Positions 43,449 through 52,724 of a stretch of 64,000 bases of DNA are shown one piece after another. The translations under genes were made by a program, and so were the position numbers. The DNA lies in contig CAJTJP010000010.1 of assembly GCA_910576855.1 (NCBI GenBank), positions 25,555 through 89,554 of the forward strand, read 5' to 3'. Each line of letters starts with the position of its first letter. Within the stretch, counting starts at the first letter, position 1. The notes beneath the pieces are model-generated. The model did not search any database, was not told where the DNA came from, and saw only the letters and a program-made list of their open reading frames with translations. The stretch is from Erysipelotrichales bacterium. GTDB lineage: Bacteria; Bacillota_I; Bacilli_A; Erysipelotrichales; Erysipelotrichaceae.

Positions 43449-44114
43449 ATGCAGGAATATTTTATGCTGATTTATAAATGCATCGTGATCTATTTCATCA
43501 TCATTATCGCCATGCGTGTAATGGGAAAGCGTGAAATCGGTGAATTGAGCATCTTTGATATCGTTATTTATTTAGTTATGTCGGAGCTTTTGGCGATTTC
43601 AATAACGGAATTAGATGAAAGCATATTAAAATCTTTGATTCCGATTGCGACTTTAGCACTATTACAGATTTTTGTATCATGGGTATTGCTGAAAAGCAAA
43701 AAATCACGTGATATATTTGACGGCAAGAGTGCAATATTGATTCATAACGGTCACATCAATCAAGAGGTCATGCGTAAGGAACGCTATAATATCGATGATT
43801 TGATGATTCAGCTGCATGAAAAAAACATCGCATCTCCACAGGAGGTAGAATTTGCGATTATGGAAACCAACGGCACTCTAAGTGTGTTGGAAAAAAGCAA
43901 ATGCAAGGTTAAGCATCCGATTCCGATTATCAATGACGGAATTATCAACAATGAAGTGTTGAAGGATCTGCATCTGGATGAGGTTTGGCTAAGTGAAGCG
44001 CTGTTAAAGCAGGGAATTACTTCCGCCAAGGATGTGTTTTTAGCAATATTACAAAAGGACGGATTGTTTGTGCTGAAAAGAGAGACCTCTTCAACCAATC
44101 AAATGGCAAAATAA
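43449..44114 (+). CDS. DUF421-family membrane protein (YrbG/YetF-like)
   Basis: A 221-aa protein with three N-terminal membrane helices and a cytoplasmic DUF421 domain. Family signatures: AMRVMGKREIGELSIFDIVI and LMIQLHEKNIASPQEVEFAI then METNGTLSVLEKS. The family's role is unclear; Bacillus members have been linked to spore or envelope properties. The start at 43449 follows AAGGAGG. Convergent with spoVB, sharing no space. Confidence 0.88.
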   Translation: MQEYFMLIYKCIVIYFIIIIAMRVMGKREIGELSIFDIVIYLVMSELLAISITELDESILKSLIPIATLALLQIFVSWVLLKSKKSRDIFDGKSAILIHNGHINQEVMRKERYNIDDLMIQLHEKNIASPQEVEFAIMETNGTLSVLEKSKCKVKHPIPIINDGIINNEVLKDLHLDEVWLSEALLKQGITSAKDVFLAILQKDGLFVLKRETSSTNQMAK

Positions 44115-45413
44115 TCAGCGCGGCTTTCGTAATGCAAGCGCAACATTTACCGCGTGCATCAGCGTAGTTATGATCATTCCTGCGGTGAGTGCCAAAGGAA
44201 GCGTTTCTATGCCGAGATTTTTGGTGAAAAATGCAACACATAATAAGCGAATCAGCGAACCGCTGAGTGTATCGATCATCGTATTGCGTGAATAGGACAG
44301 GGCATGAAGCATACTGGCAAGCGGCGGTTGCAGTGCATAAAGGGCAAAGGGCCATGCAAGGATTCGTAATAAATCCGCTCCGCGATCACTATGGTAAAAT
44401 AACTGCAGCAGCTCCTCAGAAAAGCGGAAGCAACAAAAGGAGCATACAAGACCGATCCCAAAGCACGTCAGGATAATCAAGGAAAACAGTTTACCGGCAG
44501 TATTATGATTGCCTCTTGTATGGTGATAGGTAAAGGAAGGCAGTAAAAAGTTGCTTAAGGTTATAGTGATAAAGGATGGCATCGTTAATATCGGCAACAC
44601 ATATCCGTTCAGTTGTCCGTAGGCATTTACCATTGCTGAAGCATCAATCGCCTGAAGACCGATTACCATAATGATCGGTTCTAAGAAATAGGTGAAGGAG
44701 CCGATCAAACGACTGCCTGTCATCGGAATGGAAATCGCCAGTACCTCATCAAAAGATTTTCGCTGTAAATCTTGAAACAGATCACTGAAGGGAAGCTTTA
44801 TGCTTCTTTTTTTAGCTGTGACAATAAGCATATAAATCGAGCTTCCGATTTCACCGACAGTCACGGAAAGCATTGCTGTTTTTGCCATTGTCAAAGCATC
44901 CATTTGCGGATTCATCTGAAATACGATCAGTAAATACAAAATTCTTGTGCCTTCTTCAAAAAACTGACATGAGGTTGCAGCCAAATGAAGCTGTTTCCCG
45001 AATAAATAGCCCTTTAATATACCGGACATCGTTACCATGGGAATCAGCGGTATAATCGCATAGAGAACCTCAATCAATCGATCCTGCTTCAAAATACTTT
45101 TCGCTAAAAAGGGAATGAGGAAAACATAGGCAAGCGTAACGATGATATTGTTCAGGACAGAAATCAAAATACTTACCTTTAACGGCTCTTTAGCACTGCT
45201 TCGCTCGGCAATCACCTTGCTTAAGGCGGCCGGAATTCCCATTTGTGCAATCGTTATTACAAATACCATTGTCGGTGCCGCAAGCGAATAAAGGTTCATC
45301 GCATCGGCCGATAAGGAGCGTGCCAACAGGACTCTTACCGCAAAAGAGAGGATTTTTGCCGCTACAGATAGGAGTATTAGATAAAATGTTGATTTTATAA
45401 TCGTTTTTTTCAT
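44115..45413 (-). CDS. spoVB: SpoVB-like MOP-superfamily lipid flippase
   Basis: A 432-aa protein with about 12-14 membrane helices in the polysaccharide/lipid flippase family. It begins with TFYLILLSVAAKILSFAVRV, has MGIPAALSKVIAER, MSGILKGYLFGKQ and the TMPSFITITLSNFLLPSFTY stretch typical of SpoVB/MurJ relatives. SpoVB is needed for spore cortex. Synteny with comN-secDF as in Bacillus supports the name, though paralogues are common. It is divergent from comN with about 65 nt between starts. Confidence 0.85.
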   Translation of the reverse strand: MKKTIIKSTFYLILLSVAAKILSFAVRVLLARSLSADAMNLYSLAAPTMVFVITIAQMGIPAALSKVIAERSSAKEPLKVSILISVLNNIIVTLAYVFLIPFLAKSILKQDRLIEVLYAIIPLIPMVTMSGILKGYLFGKQLHLAATSCQFFEEGTRILYLLIVFQMNPQMDALTMAKTAMLSVTVGEIGSSIYMLIVTAKKRSIKLPFSDLFQDLQRKSFDEVLAISIPMTGSRLIGSFTYFLEPIIMVIGLQAIDASAMVNAYGQLNGYVLPILTMPSFITITLSNFLLPSFTYHHTRGNHNTAGKLFSLIILTCFGIGLVCSFCCFRFSEELLQLFYHSDRGADLLRILAWPFALYALQPPLASMLHALSYSRNTMIDTLSGSLIRLLCVAFFTKNLGIETLPLALTAGMIITTLMHAVNVALALRKPR

Positions 45414-45477
45414 GTTTTATCTCCACATTTCATTGATTTTGTTTTATAATATATGTTATGGTACTGAGGAGGATTTT

Positions 45478-45771
45478 ATGAGTGAACCGATATTGACCCG
45501 GGATAAACATATTAAATTGGCAATCGCTTTAAAAACAAGCCAGTTAAAGCGAGAAGAATTATCCTCTTTGACTTATGAGCATGTCGAGAGTGCACTGATG
45601 GGCTTAAAGTGGTCGCATCATCGTCCTCGCTGTGTTTATGAGGCAATCGATGATATTTTCAAACTCAGCGCCAATGAGGTAGTACAATATTTATCGAGTC
45701 AGGCGGTAATTGTTGGCTCACAAATGAAGCTACATGATTTTAATGATTTGATTGAAGGAGGAAAAGAATGA
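45478..45771 (+). CDS. comN: ComN-type post-transcriptional regulator
   Basis: A 97-aa protein resembling Bacillus ComN (YrzD), which affects comE mRNA localisation with DivIVA. Helical elements: IKLAIALKTSQLKREELSSL and LMGLKWSHHRPRCVYEAIDD. Neighbours spoVB and secDF match Bacillus. The start at 45478 follows GAGGAGGA and a TATAAT at 45445-45450. The stop overlaps secDF (ATGA). Target RNA here is unknown. Confidence 0.8.
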   Translation: MSEPILTRDKHIKLAIALKTSQLKREELSSLTYEHVESALMGLKWSHHRPRCVYEAIDDIFKLSANEVVQYLSSQAVIVGSQMKLHDFNDLIEGGKE

Positions 45772-48053
45772 AAAAGTCTCGTTTAACGATGTTCGGTATT
45801 ACCGTGATCGCAATTATGGCAATTATTGTTGCGTTCTTTGGCGATATTCGTGATAATATGCGACTCGGTCTTGACTTAAAGGGCGGCTTTGAAATCTTAT
45901 ATGAGGTAACGCCGTTAAGTGAAAAAGATGAATTACCGAGTATGGAGGCAGTTGTGCGCTCCATCAGCAAGCGTGTCAATACGCTTGGTGTCAATGAGCC
46001 TGTAATTCAGGTAGAAGGGGATAATCGTATTCGTGTGCAGCTGGCGGATGTGCATGATCCGGAGGCTGCCCGCAGAATGATTTCATCGACAGCGAATTTA
46101 ACATTCCGCGATGTCGATGATAAGCTGTTGATGGACGCTACCGTATTACAGGAGGGCAGTGCATCTTTAGCTTATGATGAATACGGTCGTGCCAAGGTGT
46201 CCTTAAAGCTGGCCGATCAATCTGTTTTCCGCAGTGTTACGGAAACGATTTCGAAGCGAAGCAGCGGACAGAATCTGATTGTTGCATGGCTTGATTTTGA
46301 TGAAGCAACCGATTCTTATGCGAAACAAAGCACAAGTGAAAATCCGAAATACATATCAGCTGCGACAGTATCACAGACGATTGATTCTCCGAATGTTGAA
46401 ATTTCAGGTAATTTCAGCGAGGAAGAGGCAAGAGAGCTTGCGGATCTGATCAACAGCGGTTCCTTGCCGGTAAAGATGAATGAGGTTTACTCCAATGCGG
46501 TCAGTGCCGATTACGGTGTAGATGCATTCTCTAAGACAATGCTTGCAGGTGCAGTCGGTGTTGTATTGATTATGCTGTTTATGATCGGTTATTATCGTTT
46601 ACCGGGTGTCATTTCGGCAATTACGATTGCGGCTTATGTATTTATCGTATTCTTGGTTTATAACGCTATGGGTGCGGTATTTACGCTGTCGGGTATTGCG
46701 GCGCTCGTATTAGGTGTCGGTATGGCTTGTGACTCTAATATCTTGACCTTTGAGCGTATCAAGGATGCGATGCACAGCGGACGCAGTGTAAAAACAGCGT
46801 TCTATGAGGGAAGCTCAAAATCCTTTACAACGATTTTGGATGCACAGCTGACGACCTTTATTTCTGCATTGATTCTTTATATGTTCGGTACCGGAAGTGT
46901 AAAGGGCTTTGCGACAATGTTGATTATTTCCGTATTTACTACGATGGTGGTCATCGTATTCGTTGCGAAATTCTTATTGAAGCTTTTGGTTGAAAGCGGC
47001 ATATGCGATGGTAAATACGCGTGGTTTGCCGTAAAACAAAGTGATGTTCCCGATGTTATGAAGGGGGAGGAGCGTCGTCAGTACGGACGCTTTGCGAAGC
47101 TTGATTTTGTCGCTAAGGCGAAATACTTCATCTATACTTCATTGGCTATTTTAGGTGTGGCTGTTTGCTTCATGGGCTTTAACGGCTTCAGCGGCAACGG
47201 TATCTTAAATCTGGGTATTGACTTCACAAGCGGTACGAAGCTGCAGATTGAAAGTGATAAGGAAATTGCCAAAGATCAGCTGTCAACGCAGTTGAAGGAA
47301 TTGGGCATTAAAGCTAACAGTATCAAAATCAACGGTGAGAAAAACAATATTGCATCTGTATTCAGTAAGGATGCGATTGATACCGAGGTAATGGAAAAGG
47401 CGAAAACAAGCTTAGGTAAGACATATAACGCTGAGGTCAGCGATAATGTCGTTCAACCGATTATCGGTCGTGAGCTTGTGCGTAATGCGATCATTATCTC
47501 CGTATTGGCGTGGATCGGTGTCTTGATTTATGTATCTGTTCGCTTTAAATGGGATTACGCATTATCAGGTATCGTAGCCTTGATTCATGATGTATTTATC
47601 ATCTTGGCGGTCTGTGCAATTCTGCGAATGGAAATCAATACGGATATTATTGCGGTAATGTTGGCAATTATCGGTTACTCAATCAATAACTCGATCGTCG
47701 TATTTGACCGTATACGCGATAATGTTCGTCTCCATAAGCATGAGAAGCTGACTCCGGAAATTTATAAAACGATCGTGAATGATGCTTTACAGAGCACCTT
47801 CGCTCGTTCTATTCTTTCCACCTTTACGACCTTATTGCCGGTCGTATGTCTGTTGCTGATGGGTAGCGGCGCAATTACCTCATTCAATCTGACGCTGTGC
47901 GTTGGCTTGCTTGCAGGTGCGGGTTCATCGGTATTTATCGCAGCTCAGCTTTGGTATTATATCCGAATTCATATGAAACCGAAAAAGAAGAAGGCTAAGC
48001 GTAAAAAGGTTGATGATATCGAAGAATTGATCGTTCCGGGTGTCAACGATTAA
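45768..48053 (+). CDS. secDF: Protein translocase accessory fusion SecDF
   Basis: A 761-aa RND-superfamily protein with 12 membrane helices that uses proton force to help pull secreted proteins. The SecD half has GLDLKGGFEILYEV, the P1 ectodomain, and GVGMACDSNILTFERI. The SecF half has LNLGIDFTSGTKLQIE, IGYSINNSIVVFDRIRDN and a Lys-rich tail. The fusion is as in Bacillus (737 aa). The start overlaps comN by 4 nt. A strong terminator follows. Confidence 0.96.
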   Translation: MKKSRLTMFGITVIAIMAIIVAFFGDIRDNMRLGLDLKGGFEILYEVTPLSEKDELPSMEAVVRSISKRVNTLGVNEPVIQVEGDNRIRVQLADVHDPEAARRMISSTANLTFRDVDDKLLMDATVLQEGSASLAYDEYGRAKVSLKLADQSVFRSVTETISKRSSGQNLIVAWLDFDEATDSYAKQSTSENPKYISAATVSQTIDSPNVEISGNFSEEEARELADLINSGSLPVKMNEVYSNAVSADYGVDAFSKTMLAGAVGVVLIMLFMIGYYRLPGVISAITIAAYVFIVFLVYNAMGAVFTLSGIAALVLGVGMACDSNILTFERIKDAMHSGRSVKTAFYEGSSKSFTTILDAQLTTFISALILYMFGTGSVKGFATMLIISVFTTMVVIVFVAKFLLKLLVESGICDGKYAWFAVKQSDVPDVMKGEERRQYGRFAKLDFVAKAKYFIYTSLAILGVAVCFMGFNGFSGNGILNLGIDFTSGTKLQIESDKEIAKDQLSTQLKELGIKANSIKINGEKNNIASVFSKDAIDTEVMEKAKTSLGKTYNAEVSDNVVQPIIGRELVRNAIIISVLAWIGVLIYVSVRFKWDYALSGIVALIHDVFIILAVCAILRMEINTDIIAVMLAIIGYSINNSIVVFDRIRDNVRLHKHEKLTPEIYKTIVNDALQSTFARSILSTFTTLLPVVCLLLMGSGAITSFNLTLCVGLLAGAGSSVFIAAQLWYYIRIHMKPKKKKAKRKKVDDIEELIVPGVND

Positions 48054-48068
48054 TAAGTAAGAATTTGA

Positions 48069-48105
48069 CTGCCGAAGCACTGTATTGTGCTTTGGCAGTT
48101 TTTTT
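48069..48105 (+). terminator. Terminator after secDF
   Basis: CTGCCGAAGCAC (48069-48080) pairs with GTGCTTTGGCAG (48087-48098), followed by seven T's. Confidence 0.93.
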
Positions 48106-48119
48106 AATCCTTTGATTCA

Positions 48120-48148
48120 TTGACATACTATCGTTATAACGATAGTAG
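48120..48148 (+). promoter_or_regulatory. Promoter with an 18-bp perfect palindrome (operator)
   Basis: TTGACA (48120-48125), 17-nt spacer, TAGTAG (48143-48148). The spacer and -10 contain the perfect palindrome CTATCGTTATAACGATAG (48128-48145). Such operators are typical of autoregulated XRE genes; the gene behind it is now mostly deleted. Confidence 0.65.
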
Positions 48149-48153
48149 CACAG

Positions 48154-48216
48154 GTCAAGGTAGTCAACAATCTTGCGAAGGCACTTGGTTGTGATATCGA
48201 TGATTTACTGGAATAA
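48154..48216 (+). pseudogene. C-terminal remnant of a small XRE-type regulator
   Basis: The frame reads VKVVNNLAKALGCDIDDLLE and stops at 48216, the usual end of small Cro/C1 regulators. The helix-turn-helix is missing and only a few bases separate the remnant from the operator-promoter, so an internal deletion is likely. Confidence 0.6.
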
Positions 48217-48229
48217 CTTGTTTAAACAG

Positions 48230-48250
48230 AAAGGCAATTTGCCTTTTTTT
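48230..48250 (+). terminator. Terminator after the XRE remnant
   Basis: AAAGGCA (48230-48236) pairs with TGCCTTT (48240-48246), then T's. Confidence 0.8.
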
Positions 48251-48361
48251 TGATTGATTCAAAGGGAATACGCATTATCATAAAATAAATTATGTTAAAA
48301 TAAATTGAAATGCTTGAAACTTTTACGTCATAATTCCCAACAAATATAGTGAGGTGATAAG

Positions 48362-48910
48362 AAGACCGGTCAAAATAACCTTGAGAGATTCAATGAGATA
48401 TATGAGAACACCTACCAAAGTGTATTAAAATACGTAGTTTGTAAATGCGCAAATCTGGCTGATGTAAATGATATCGTACAAGAGGTATATATCGAGGTAT
48501 ATAAGAAAATCATCACGCATCATAAAATCAAGCATATGAATGCATATATTATCGGTATTGCGAGGCATAAGATTTATCAATATTACGGTTATTTATATAG
48601 ATTTAAGACAATTTCATTGTTTGGTAAGGAAAAGGATGAAATAGAATTAATTGATAAGCTTGAGGATGAAACGGATATTGATCAGCTTGTATATGATAAA
48701 TGCGACTTAGAGTCTGTTTGGAGCTATTTAAATACGAAATCAACTAATATACAAAAAATCTTTTTCTTATATTATAACTCAGAGCTGACAATCAAAGAAA
48801 TTGCTGGGACACTGCGTGTTGGTGAATCCTATGTAAAGAATTGCTTATATCGAACATTGAAGGAGCTGCAGCGCTTTATGGAAAAGGAAAGTGATATCTA
48901 TGACAAATAA
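48362..48910 (+). CDS. ECF-type sigma factor with no visible start codon
   Basis: The frame is open from 48353 and reads as a ~182-aa ECF sigma factor: region 2 (YQSVLKYVVCKCANLADVND, IVQEVYIEVYKKI) and region 4 (LTIKEIAGTLRVGESYVKN). A good ribosome site GAGGTG (48351-48356) is present, but the expected start position 48362-48364 is AAG instead of ATG. No ATG, GTG or TTG occurs in frame before ATG 48536, which would lose most of region 2. A start-codon mutation or a rare initiation is possible. The anti-sigma-like gene overlaps its end. The unit is inserted between secDF and recJ. Confidence 0.7.
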   Translation, partial: KTGQNNLERFNEIYENTYQSVLKYVVCKCANLADVNDIVQEVYIEVYKKIITHHKIKHMNAYIIGIARHKIYQYYGYLYRFKTISLFGKEKDEIELIDKLEDETDIDQLVYDKCDLESVWSYLNTKSTNIQKIFFLYYNSELTIKEIAGTLRVGESYVKNCLYRTLKELQRFMEKESDIYDK

Positions 48911-49529
48911 GGAAATAATGAAAGAGCTGTTTCATGACAGGCTGAATCAAGAGAAAAATCGTCAAAGGATATTAGCGCGAATAACAAGTGAACCGCAAAA
49001 GCAGGTTGTTTACGGGAAATGGCTGAAAATAGCAGCGGCCTGTATGCTTGTGCTTGCTGCGGCATATGTTTTTTACGATCAAAGAAATTCGACAGCTTCC
49101 AAGGATAAAGAAGTCATATTGCATATCAATGAGATTTCAAAGCCGATCCACATTGAAAATGATGCAGAGGATTGTAAAAAGACTGAGGGTGAGATGATTT
49201 TCGACGACTGTTACGAATTTAACATGAAGCTTAAAAACAAACAAACGGCCTTTATCAGAGTCGCGCAGATAACGGTTGAGGGTGATTTGGTGATTGCCGA
49301 TGTACTGTATGACAGTAAAAGCGATTGCATCTATTTAGTGAAGGATGATACAAGAGATCGTTATTTAAGCTTAGCGGAAAGTATTATATCGATTCGTCAG
49401 TATGCACAAAGCGGTGAATGGGAAGATTCAAATGAGTGTTCTTGGATTTTGTATAATACGCATCCTGATGAGATTGATTCTGAACAGGCAGCGGTTGAAG
49501 ATTATTTTATCTTAGATGTATTAAAATAA
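48900..49529 (+). CDS. Putative membrane anti-sigma factor / DUF4179-like protein
   Basis: A 209-aa protein. A cytoplasmic N-terminus (~45 aa, charged) precedes one membrane helix (about 45-60, IAAACMLVLAAAYVFYD), then an ~145-aa extracytoplasmic beta-rich domain with several Cys. It overlaps the ECF sigma gene by 11 nt, and that pairing is the main reason to suggest anti-sigma function. The start at 48900 is preferred; GTG 48891 is in frame. A terminator follows. Confidence 0.65.
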   Translation: MTNKEIMKELFHDRLNQEKNRQRILARITSEPQKQVVYGKWLKIAAACMLVLAAAYVFYDQRNSTASKDKEVILHINEISKPIHIENDAEDCKKTEGEMIFDDCYEFNMKLKNKQTAFIRVAQITVEGDLVIADVLYDSKSDCIYLVKDDTRDRYLSLAESIISIRQYAQSGEWEDSNECSWILYNTHPDEIDSEQAAVEDYFILDVLK

Positions 49530-49550
49530 ACGTCTGTTATAATTTGATTA

Positions 49551-49579
49551 AGTGATAGTGAAAAACTATCGCTTTTTCT
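49551..49579 (+). terminator. Terminator after the anti-sigma-like gene
   Basis: AGTGATAGT (49551-49559) pairs with ACTATCGCT (49565-49573), with one G-T pair, followed by TTTTTC. Confidence 0.85.
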
Positions 49580-49650
49580 TCATTTCATGAGTATCACAGT
49601 ATCTTGAAAAAGGCTTTTATGATACAATAATGCCATTAGGAGATTGAGGT

Positions 49651-51282
49651 ATGAAAATTAAAGCATTATCTGTTTCAGGCTATGAAGCAATTAAGGAAAC
49701 ATTCGGTTTAAGTGATTTGGCGGCAAAGGTATGTGCTGCGAAATCATTGAATCAAGCTCAAATAACGGAATTATTAAGCAATCGGGAAATGATCGATCCT
49801 TTCTGTGCACAGGGAATAAATGAAGTAATACAGCGGATCACGCAGGCAAGAGATGCCAAGGAAAAGGTTTTGATATGCGGTGATTATGATGCGGACGGGA
49901 TTTGCGCAACAGCGATTTTATATGATGCGCTGAGTCGCTACGGAATCACGTGCGGCTTTTATATTCCCAATCGCTTTAAGGAAGGATACGGTCTGCATTG
50001 CAGTACGGTGGATTTGGCGAAGCAAAAGGGGTATTCGCTGTTGATTACTGTCGATAACGGGGTAAAGGCTTTTGAGGCGTTGAGCCATTGCGTAAAGCTT
50101 GGAATCGATACGATTGTCAGCGATCATCATACGATGGATCAACCGGTTCCTTGTACGCATCTATTACATTCTCATACGATGGGCGAGCAGTTCGACAATC
50201 TGTGCGGTGCCGGTATCGCACTGATGATATCACGCGCCTTGTTAGGGGAAATCAAGGAACATGTCGTATTGGCGGCTGTGGCCTCGATCGGTGATGTCAT
50301 GCCGGTGTGGAAGGAAACAAGAAAAATCATCAAGCAGGGCATTGATTATTTAAAAGCGGGTATCTGTCAGCCGATTCAAGCACTGTCTAGTGATAATAAA
50401 TGGGACGAGCGCACGATTGCCTTTCAGATCGTACCGAAGCTGAACGCAACCGGTCGCTTGGCTGATTTAGCCAATGCGAATAATACCGTTAAATTTTTAT
50501 TGATGAAACGCAAATCCGATATTTTGTTGTTTGCGCAGCAAATCGATGCATTGAATCAAAAGCGTCGTTTAATGAGTGCTAAAATGACTGAATTCGCCCA
50601 TACGCTTGTCAATTATAACGATGCCTTTTTAATGCTTCAGCATGAGGATTTTCATGAAGGACTGTTGGGAATTATCGCCGCAAAGCTTTGTGAGGAGTAT
50701 CATAAGCCGGCAATGGTATTTTCCCAAGCAGGTGAGGAAATAAAGGGCAGTATCCGCAGCAATCATATGATCGACTTACGCAGTTTTTTCAGCGATTGTC
50801 CGATATCCCTGATTGCGTATGGCGGACATGCAGCTGCCGCAGGCATCAGTCTTCATCAAAAGGATTACCCTGCCTTTTATCAATATGTACAAAAGAAAAT
50901 GGAAACTGTGTCTGCTACTGATGAAATCATTCAGGAGGCAATTCCGTGCCTGATCGAGGAATGTGATCTTTCGGCAGTAAATGAGCTTGAAGCACTTGCC
51001 CCGTTCGGCGAACAATTTAGTAAACCGCTGTTTTTAATTGAAAATTACAGTGTAAAGGAAATGAAATCCTTAACGAACGGTAAGCATGTAAAATGGGAAA
51101 GTCTTGAAAATATAGACGCACTTTATTTTAATGCGAAGGATGTTTATGCAAAGTATCAAAACGAAACAAGACTGTCTTTTTTAGGCTCACTTTCCGTTAA
51201 TGAATTTCGTAAGATAAAAAAGGTAAATATTATTGTAGATGAAATTGCTTCCCCGAATACGAAAATCGATATTGAAGCATAA
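49651..51282 (+). CDS. recJ: Single-stranded-DNA-specific exonuclease RecJ (short form)
   Basis: A 543-aa DHH/DHHA1 nuclease that degrades 5' ends in recombination and repair. Motifs: LICGDYDADGICATAIL, LLITVDNGVKAFEAL, TIVSDHHTMDQP, KLNATGRLADLANANN, DFHEGLLGIIAAKLCEEY and the DHHA1 AYGGHAAAAGISL. The C-terminal OB region follows (ELEALAPFGEQFSKPLF). Bacillus RecJ is longer (~786 aa) by a C-terminal extension missing here. Position before apt and rel matches Bacillus. Confidence 0.93.
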   Translation: MKIKALSVSGYEAIKETFGLSDLAAKVCAAKSLNQAQITELLSNREMIDPFCAQGINEVIQRITQARDAKEKVLICGDYDADGICATAILYDALSRYGITCGFYIPNRFKEGYGLHCSTVDLAKQKGYSLLITVDNGVKAFEALSHCVKLGIDTIVSDHHTMDQPVPCTHLLHSHTMGEQFDNLCGAGIALMISRALLGEIKEHVVLAAVASIGDVMPVWKETRKIIKQGIDYLKAGICQPIQALSSDNKWDERTIAFQIVPKLNATGRLADLANANNTVKFLLMKRKSDILLFAQQIDALNQKRRLMSAKMTEFAHTLVNYNDAFLMLQHEDFHEGLLGIIAAKLCEEYHKPAMVFSQAGEEIKGSIRSNHMIDLRSFFSDCPISLIAYGGHAAAAGISLHQKDYPAFYQYVQKKMETVSATDEIIQEAIPCLIEECDLSAVNELEALAPFGEQFSKPLFLIENYSVKEMKSLTNGKHVKWESLENIDALYFNAKDVYAKYQNETRLSFLGSLSVNEFRKIKKVNIIVDEIASPNTKIDIEA

Positions 51283-51335
51283 TGCGTTTCACTTATTCAA
51301 TTTCAATCAATTCCGTCAGATTCCTAATAAATAAA

Positions 51336-51364
51336 TTGACGGATAGCGTAAAATGAATTAAAAT
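51336..51364 (+). promoter_or_regulatory. SigA promoter of efp
   Basis: TTGACG (51336-51341), 17-nt spacer, TAAAAT (51359-51364), 35 nt before the start. Confidence 0.75.
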
Positions 51365-51398
51365 AATAGCGACAAAAAGGTAAAGAAAGGTGATTATA

Positions 51399-51962
51399 AT
51401 GATATCTTCAAATGATTTAAAACCGGGAATGACGATTCAACAGGACGGCAACATCTTTGTCGTATTGGAACAAAGTCAAAATAAAACCGCACGCTCTGCG
51501 ATGGTCGTAAAGGCAAAGGTACGTAATTTGCGTACAGGCTCAAATGTGGAGCTTTCATGGGGCGGCGGCGATAAGATTCAGCCGGCTCGTATCGATAAGA
51601 AAGTAATGCAGTATTTATATGATACCGAGGATTCTTTGGTATTTATGGATAATGAAACGTATGAACAGATTGAGATTCCTAAGGAACGCTTGACATGGGA
51701 AATGAATTTCATCAAACCGAATGATGATGTGACGATTTCTATGTTTGAGGGTGAAATCTTAGGTGTTATCTTACCGGATAAGGCAACTCTGCAGGTAATT
51801 GAATGTGAACCGGCAGTAAAGGGGGATACCGCAACAAGTGCATCTAAAAACGCAAAGCTGGAAAGCGGCTTGGAAATCAAGGTTCCTTTGTTTATTGAAC
51901 AGGATGAAATGATTGTCGTAAATACAGCAGACGGAAAATATTCCGGAAGAGCGAAGGATTAA
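51399..51962 (+). CDS. efp: Elongation factor P with Arg at the modification site
   Basis: A 187-aa factor that rescues ribosomes stalled at polyproline. It begins MISSNDLKPGMTIQQDGN and has the three beta-barrel domains (TWEMNFIKPNDDVTISMFEG, GLEIKVPLFIEQDEMIVV). The domain I loop reads EQSQNKTARSAMVVKAKVRN, with Arg32 where Bacillus and E. coli forms have Lys in PGKG. EarP-type rhamnosylation acts on Arg32 in some proteobacteria; no modification gene is seen here. ATG 51399 follows AAAGG. It is inserted between recJ and apt compared with Bacillus. Confidence 0.93.
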   Translation: MISSNDLKPGMTIQQDGNIFVVLEQSQNKTARSAMVVKAKVRNLRTGSNVELSWGGGDKIQPARIDKKVMQYLYDTEDSLVFMDNETYEQIEIPKERLTWEMNFIKPNDDVTISMFEGEILGVILPDKATLQVIECEPAVKGDTATSASKNAKLESGLEIKVPLFIEQDEMIVVNTADGKYSGRAKD

Positions 51963-51984
51963 AAGAGCGAGCAGCTCTTTTTTT
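51961..51984 (+). terminator. Terminator of efp
   Basis: AAAGAGC (51962-51968) pairs with GCTCTTT (51974-51980), followed by T's; it overlaps the stop codon. Confidence 0.85.
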
Positions 51985-52134
51985 GTGTCATGATATTGCG
52001 TAAGTATGATTCGTGATTGAAAAACAAATGTATGATGATAAAGGCAACAAAGCATAACTTTACACTGCTTTCATAAAATCAAGCAATTTATTTCAACAGA
52101 TGATGCGTTTGATAATGCAATTTAAATAAGGATT

Positions 52135-52143
52135 TGCTATAAT
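52135..52143 (+). promoter_or_regulatory. Extended -10 promoter of apt-rel
   Basis: TGCTATAAT with TATAAT at 52138-52143, 31 nt before apt. The -35 is weak. Confidence 0.6.
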
Positions 52144-52173
52144 AATACTATTCTTAAGGAGGCTTTTTTAACT

Positions 52174-52689
52174 ATGAATTTAAAGGATTATATTGCGACA
52201 ATACCGAATTTCCCGCAGGAAGGAATTCTGTTTCGAGATATTACGCCGTTAATGGCAAATGAGGCAGCATTTCAAGAGGCATGCAAGCGCCTTTGTGATT
52301 TTGCGCGTGAGGTAAAAGCCGATGTGATATTGGGACCGGAATCCCGCGGTTTTATCTTCGGCTGTCCGGTTGCTTATGAGCTTGGAATCGGCTTTGTACC
52401 GGTGAGAAAGCCGGGGAAGCTGCCTAGGGAAACAATCAGCGTTACCTATGATTTGGAATACGGTACCAATGAGCTTCATGTACATGCGGACAGTATTCAA
52501 AAAGGGCAAAGAGTGCTTATTATCGATGATTTACTGGCTACGGGCGGTACGGTCGATGCAACGATTCAAATCGTAAAGCAGCTCGGTGGTGAGGTCGTCG
52601 GCTGTGCGTTTTTGATTGAGCTGTTGTCCTTAAAGGGCAGAGAGCTGTTAAAGGATTATAATGTATGCACTTTATTAAGCTATGAATAA
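52174..52689 (+). CDS. apt: Adenine phosphoribosyltransferase
   Basis: A 171-aa salvage enzyme making AMP from adenine and PRPP. It has [54 protein letters not shown] (split by position) and the PRPP motif [13 protein letters not shown]. It follows AAGGAGG. The order recJ-apt-rel is as in Bacillus; rel starts 35 nt downstream. Confidence 0.97.
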   Translation: MNLKDYIATIPNFPQEGILFRDITPLMANEAAFQEACKRLCDFAREVKADVILGPESRGFIFGCPVAYELGIGFVPVRKPGKLPRETISVTYDLEYGTNELHVHADSIQKGQRVLIIDDLLATGGTVDATIQIVKQLGGEVVGCAFLIELLSLKGRELLKDYNVCTLLSYE

Positions 52690-52724
52690 AATGATTTAAA
52701 AGCATTCGGAAAGCAGGTGAGCAA

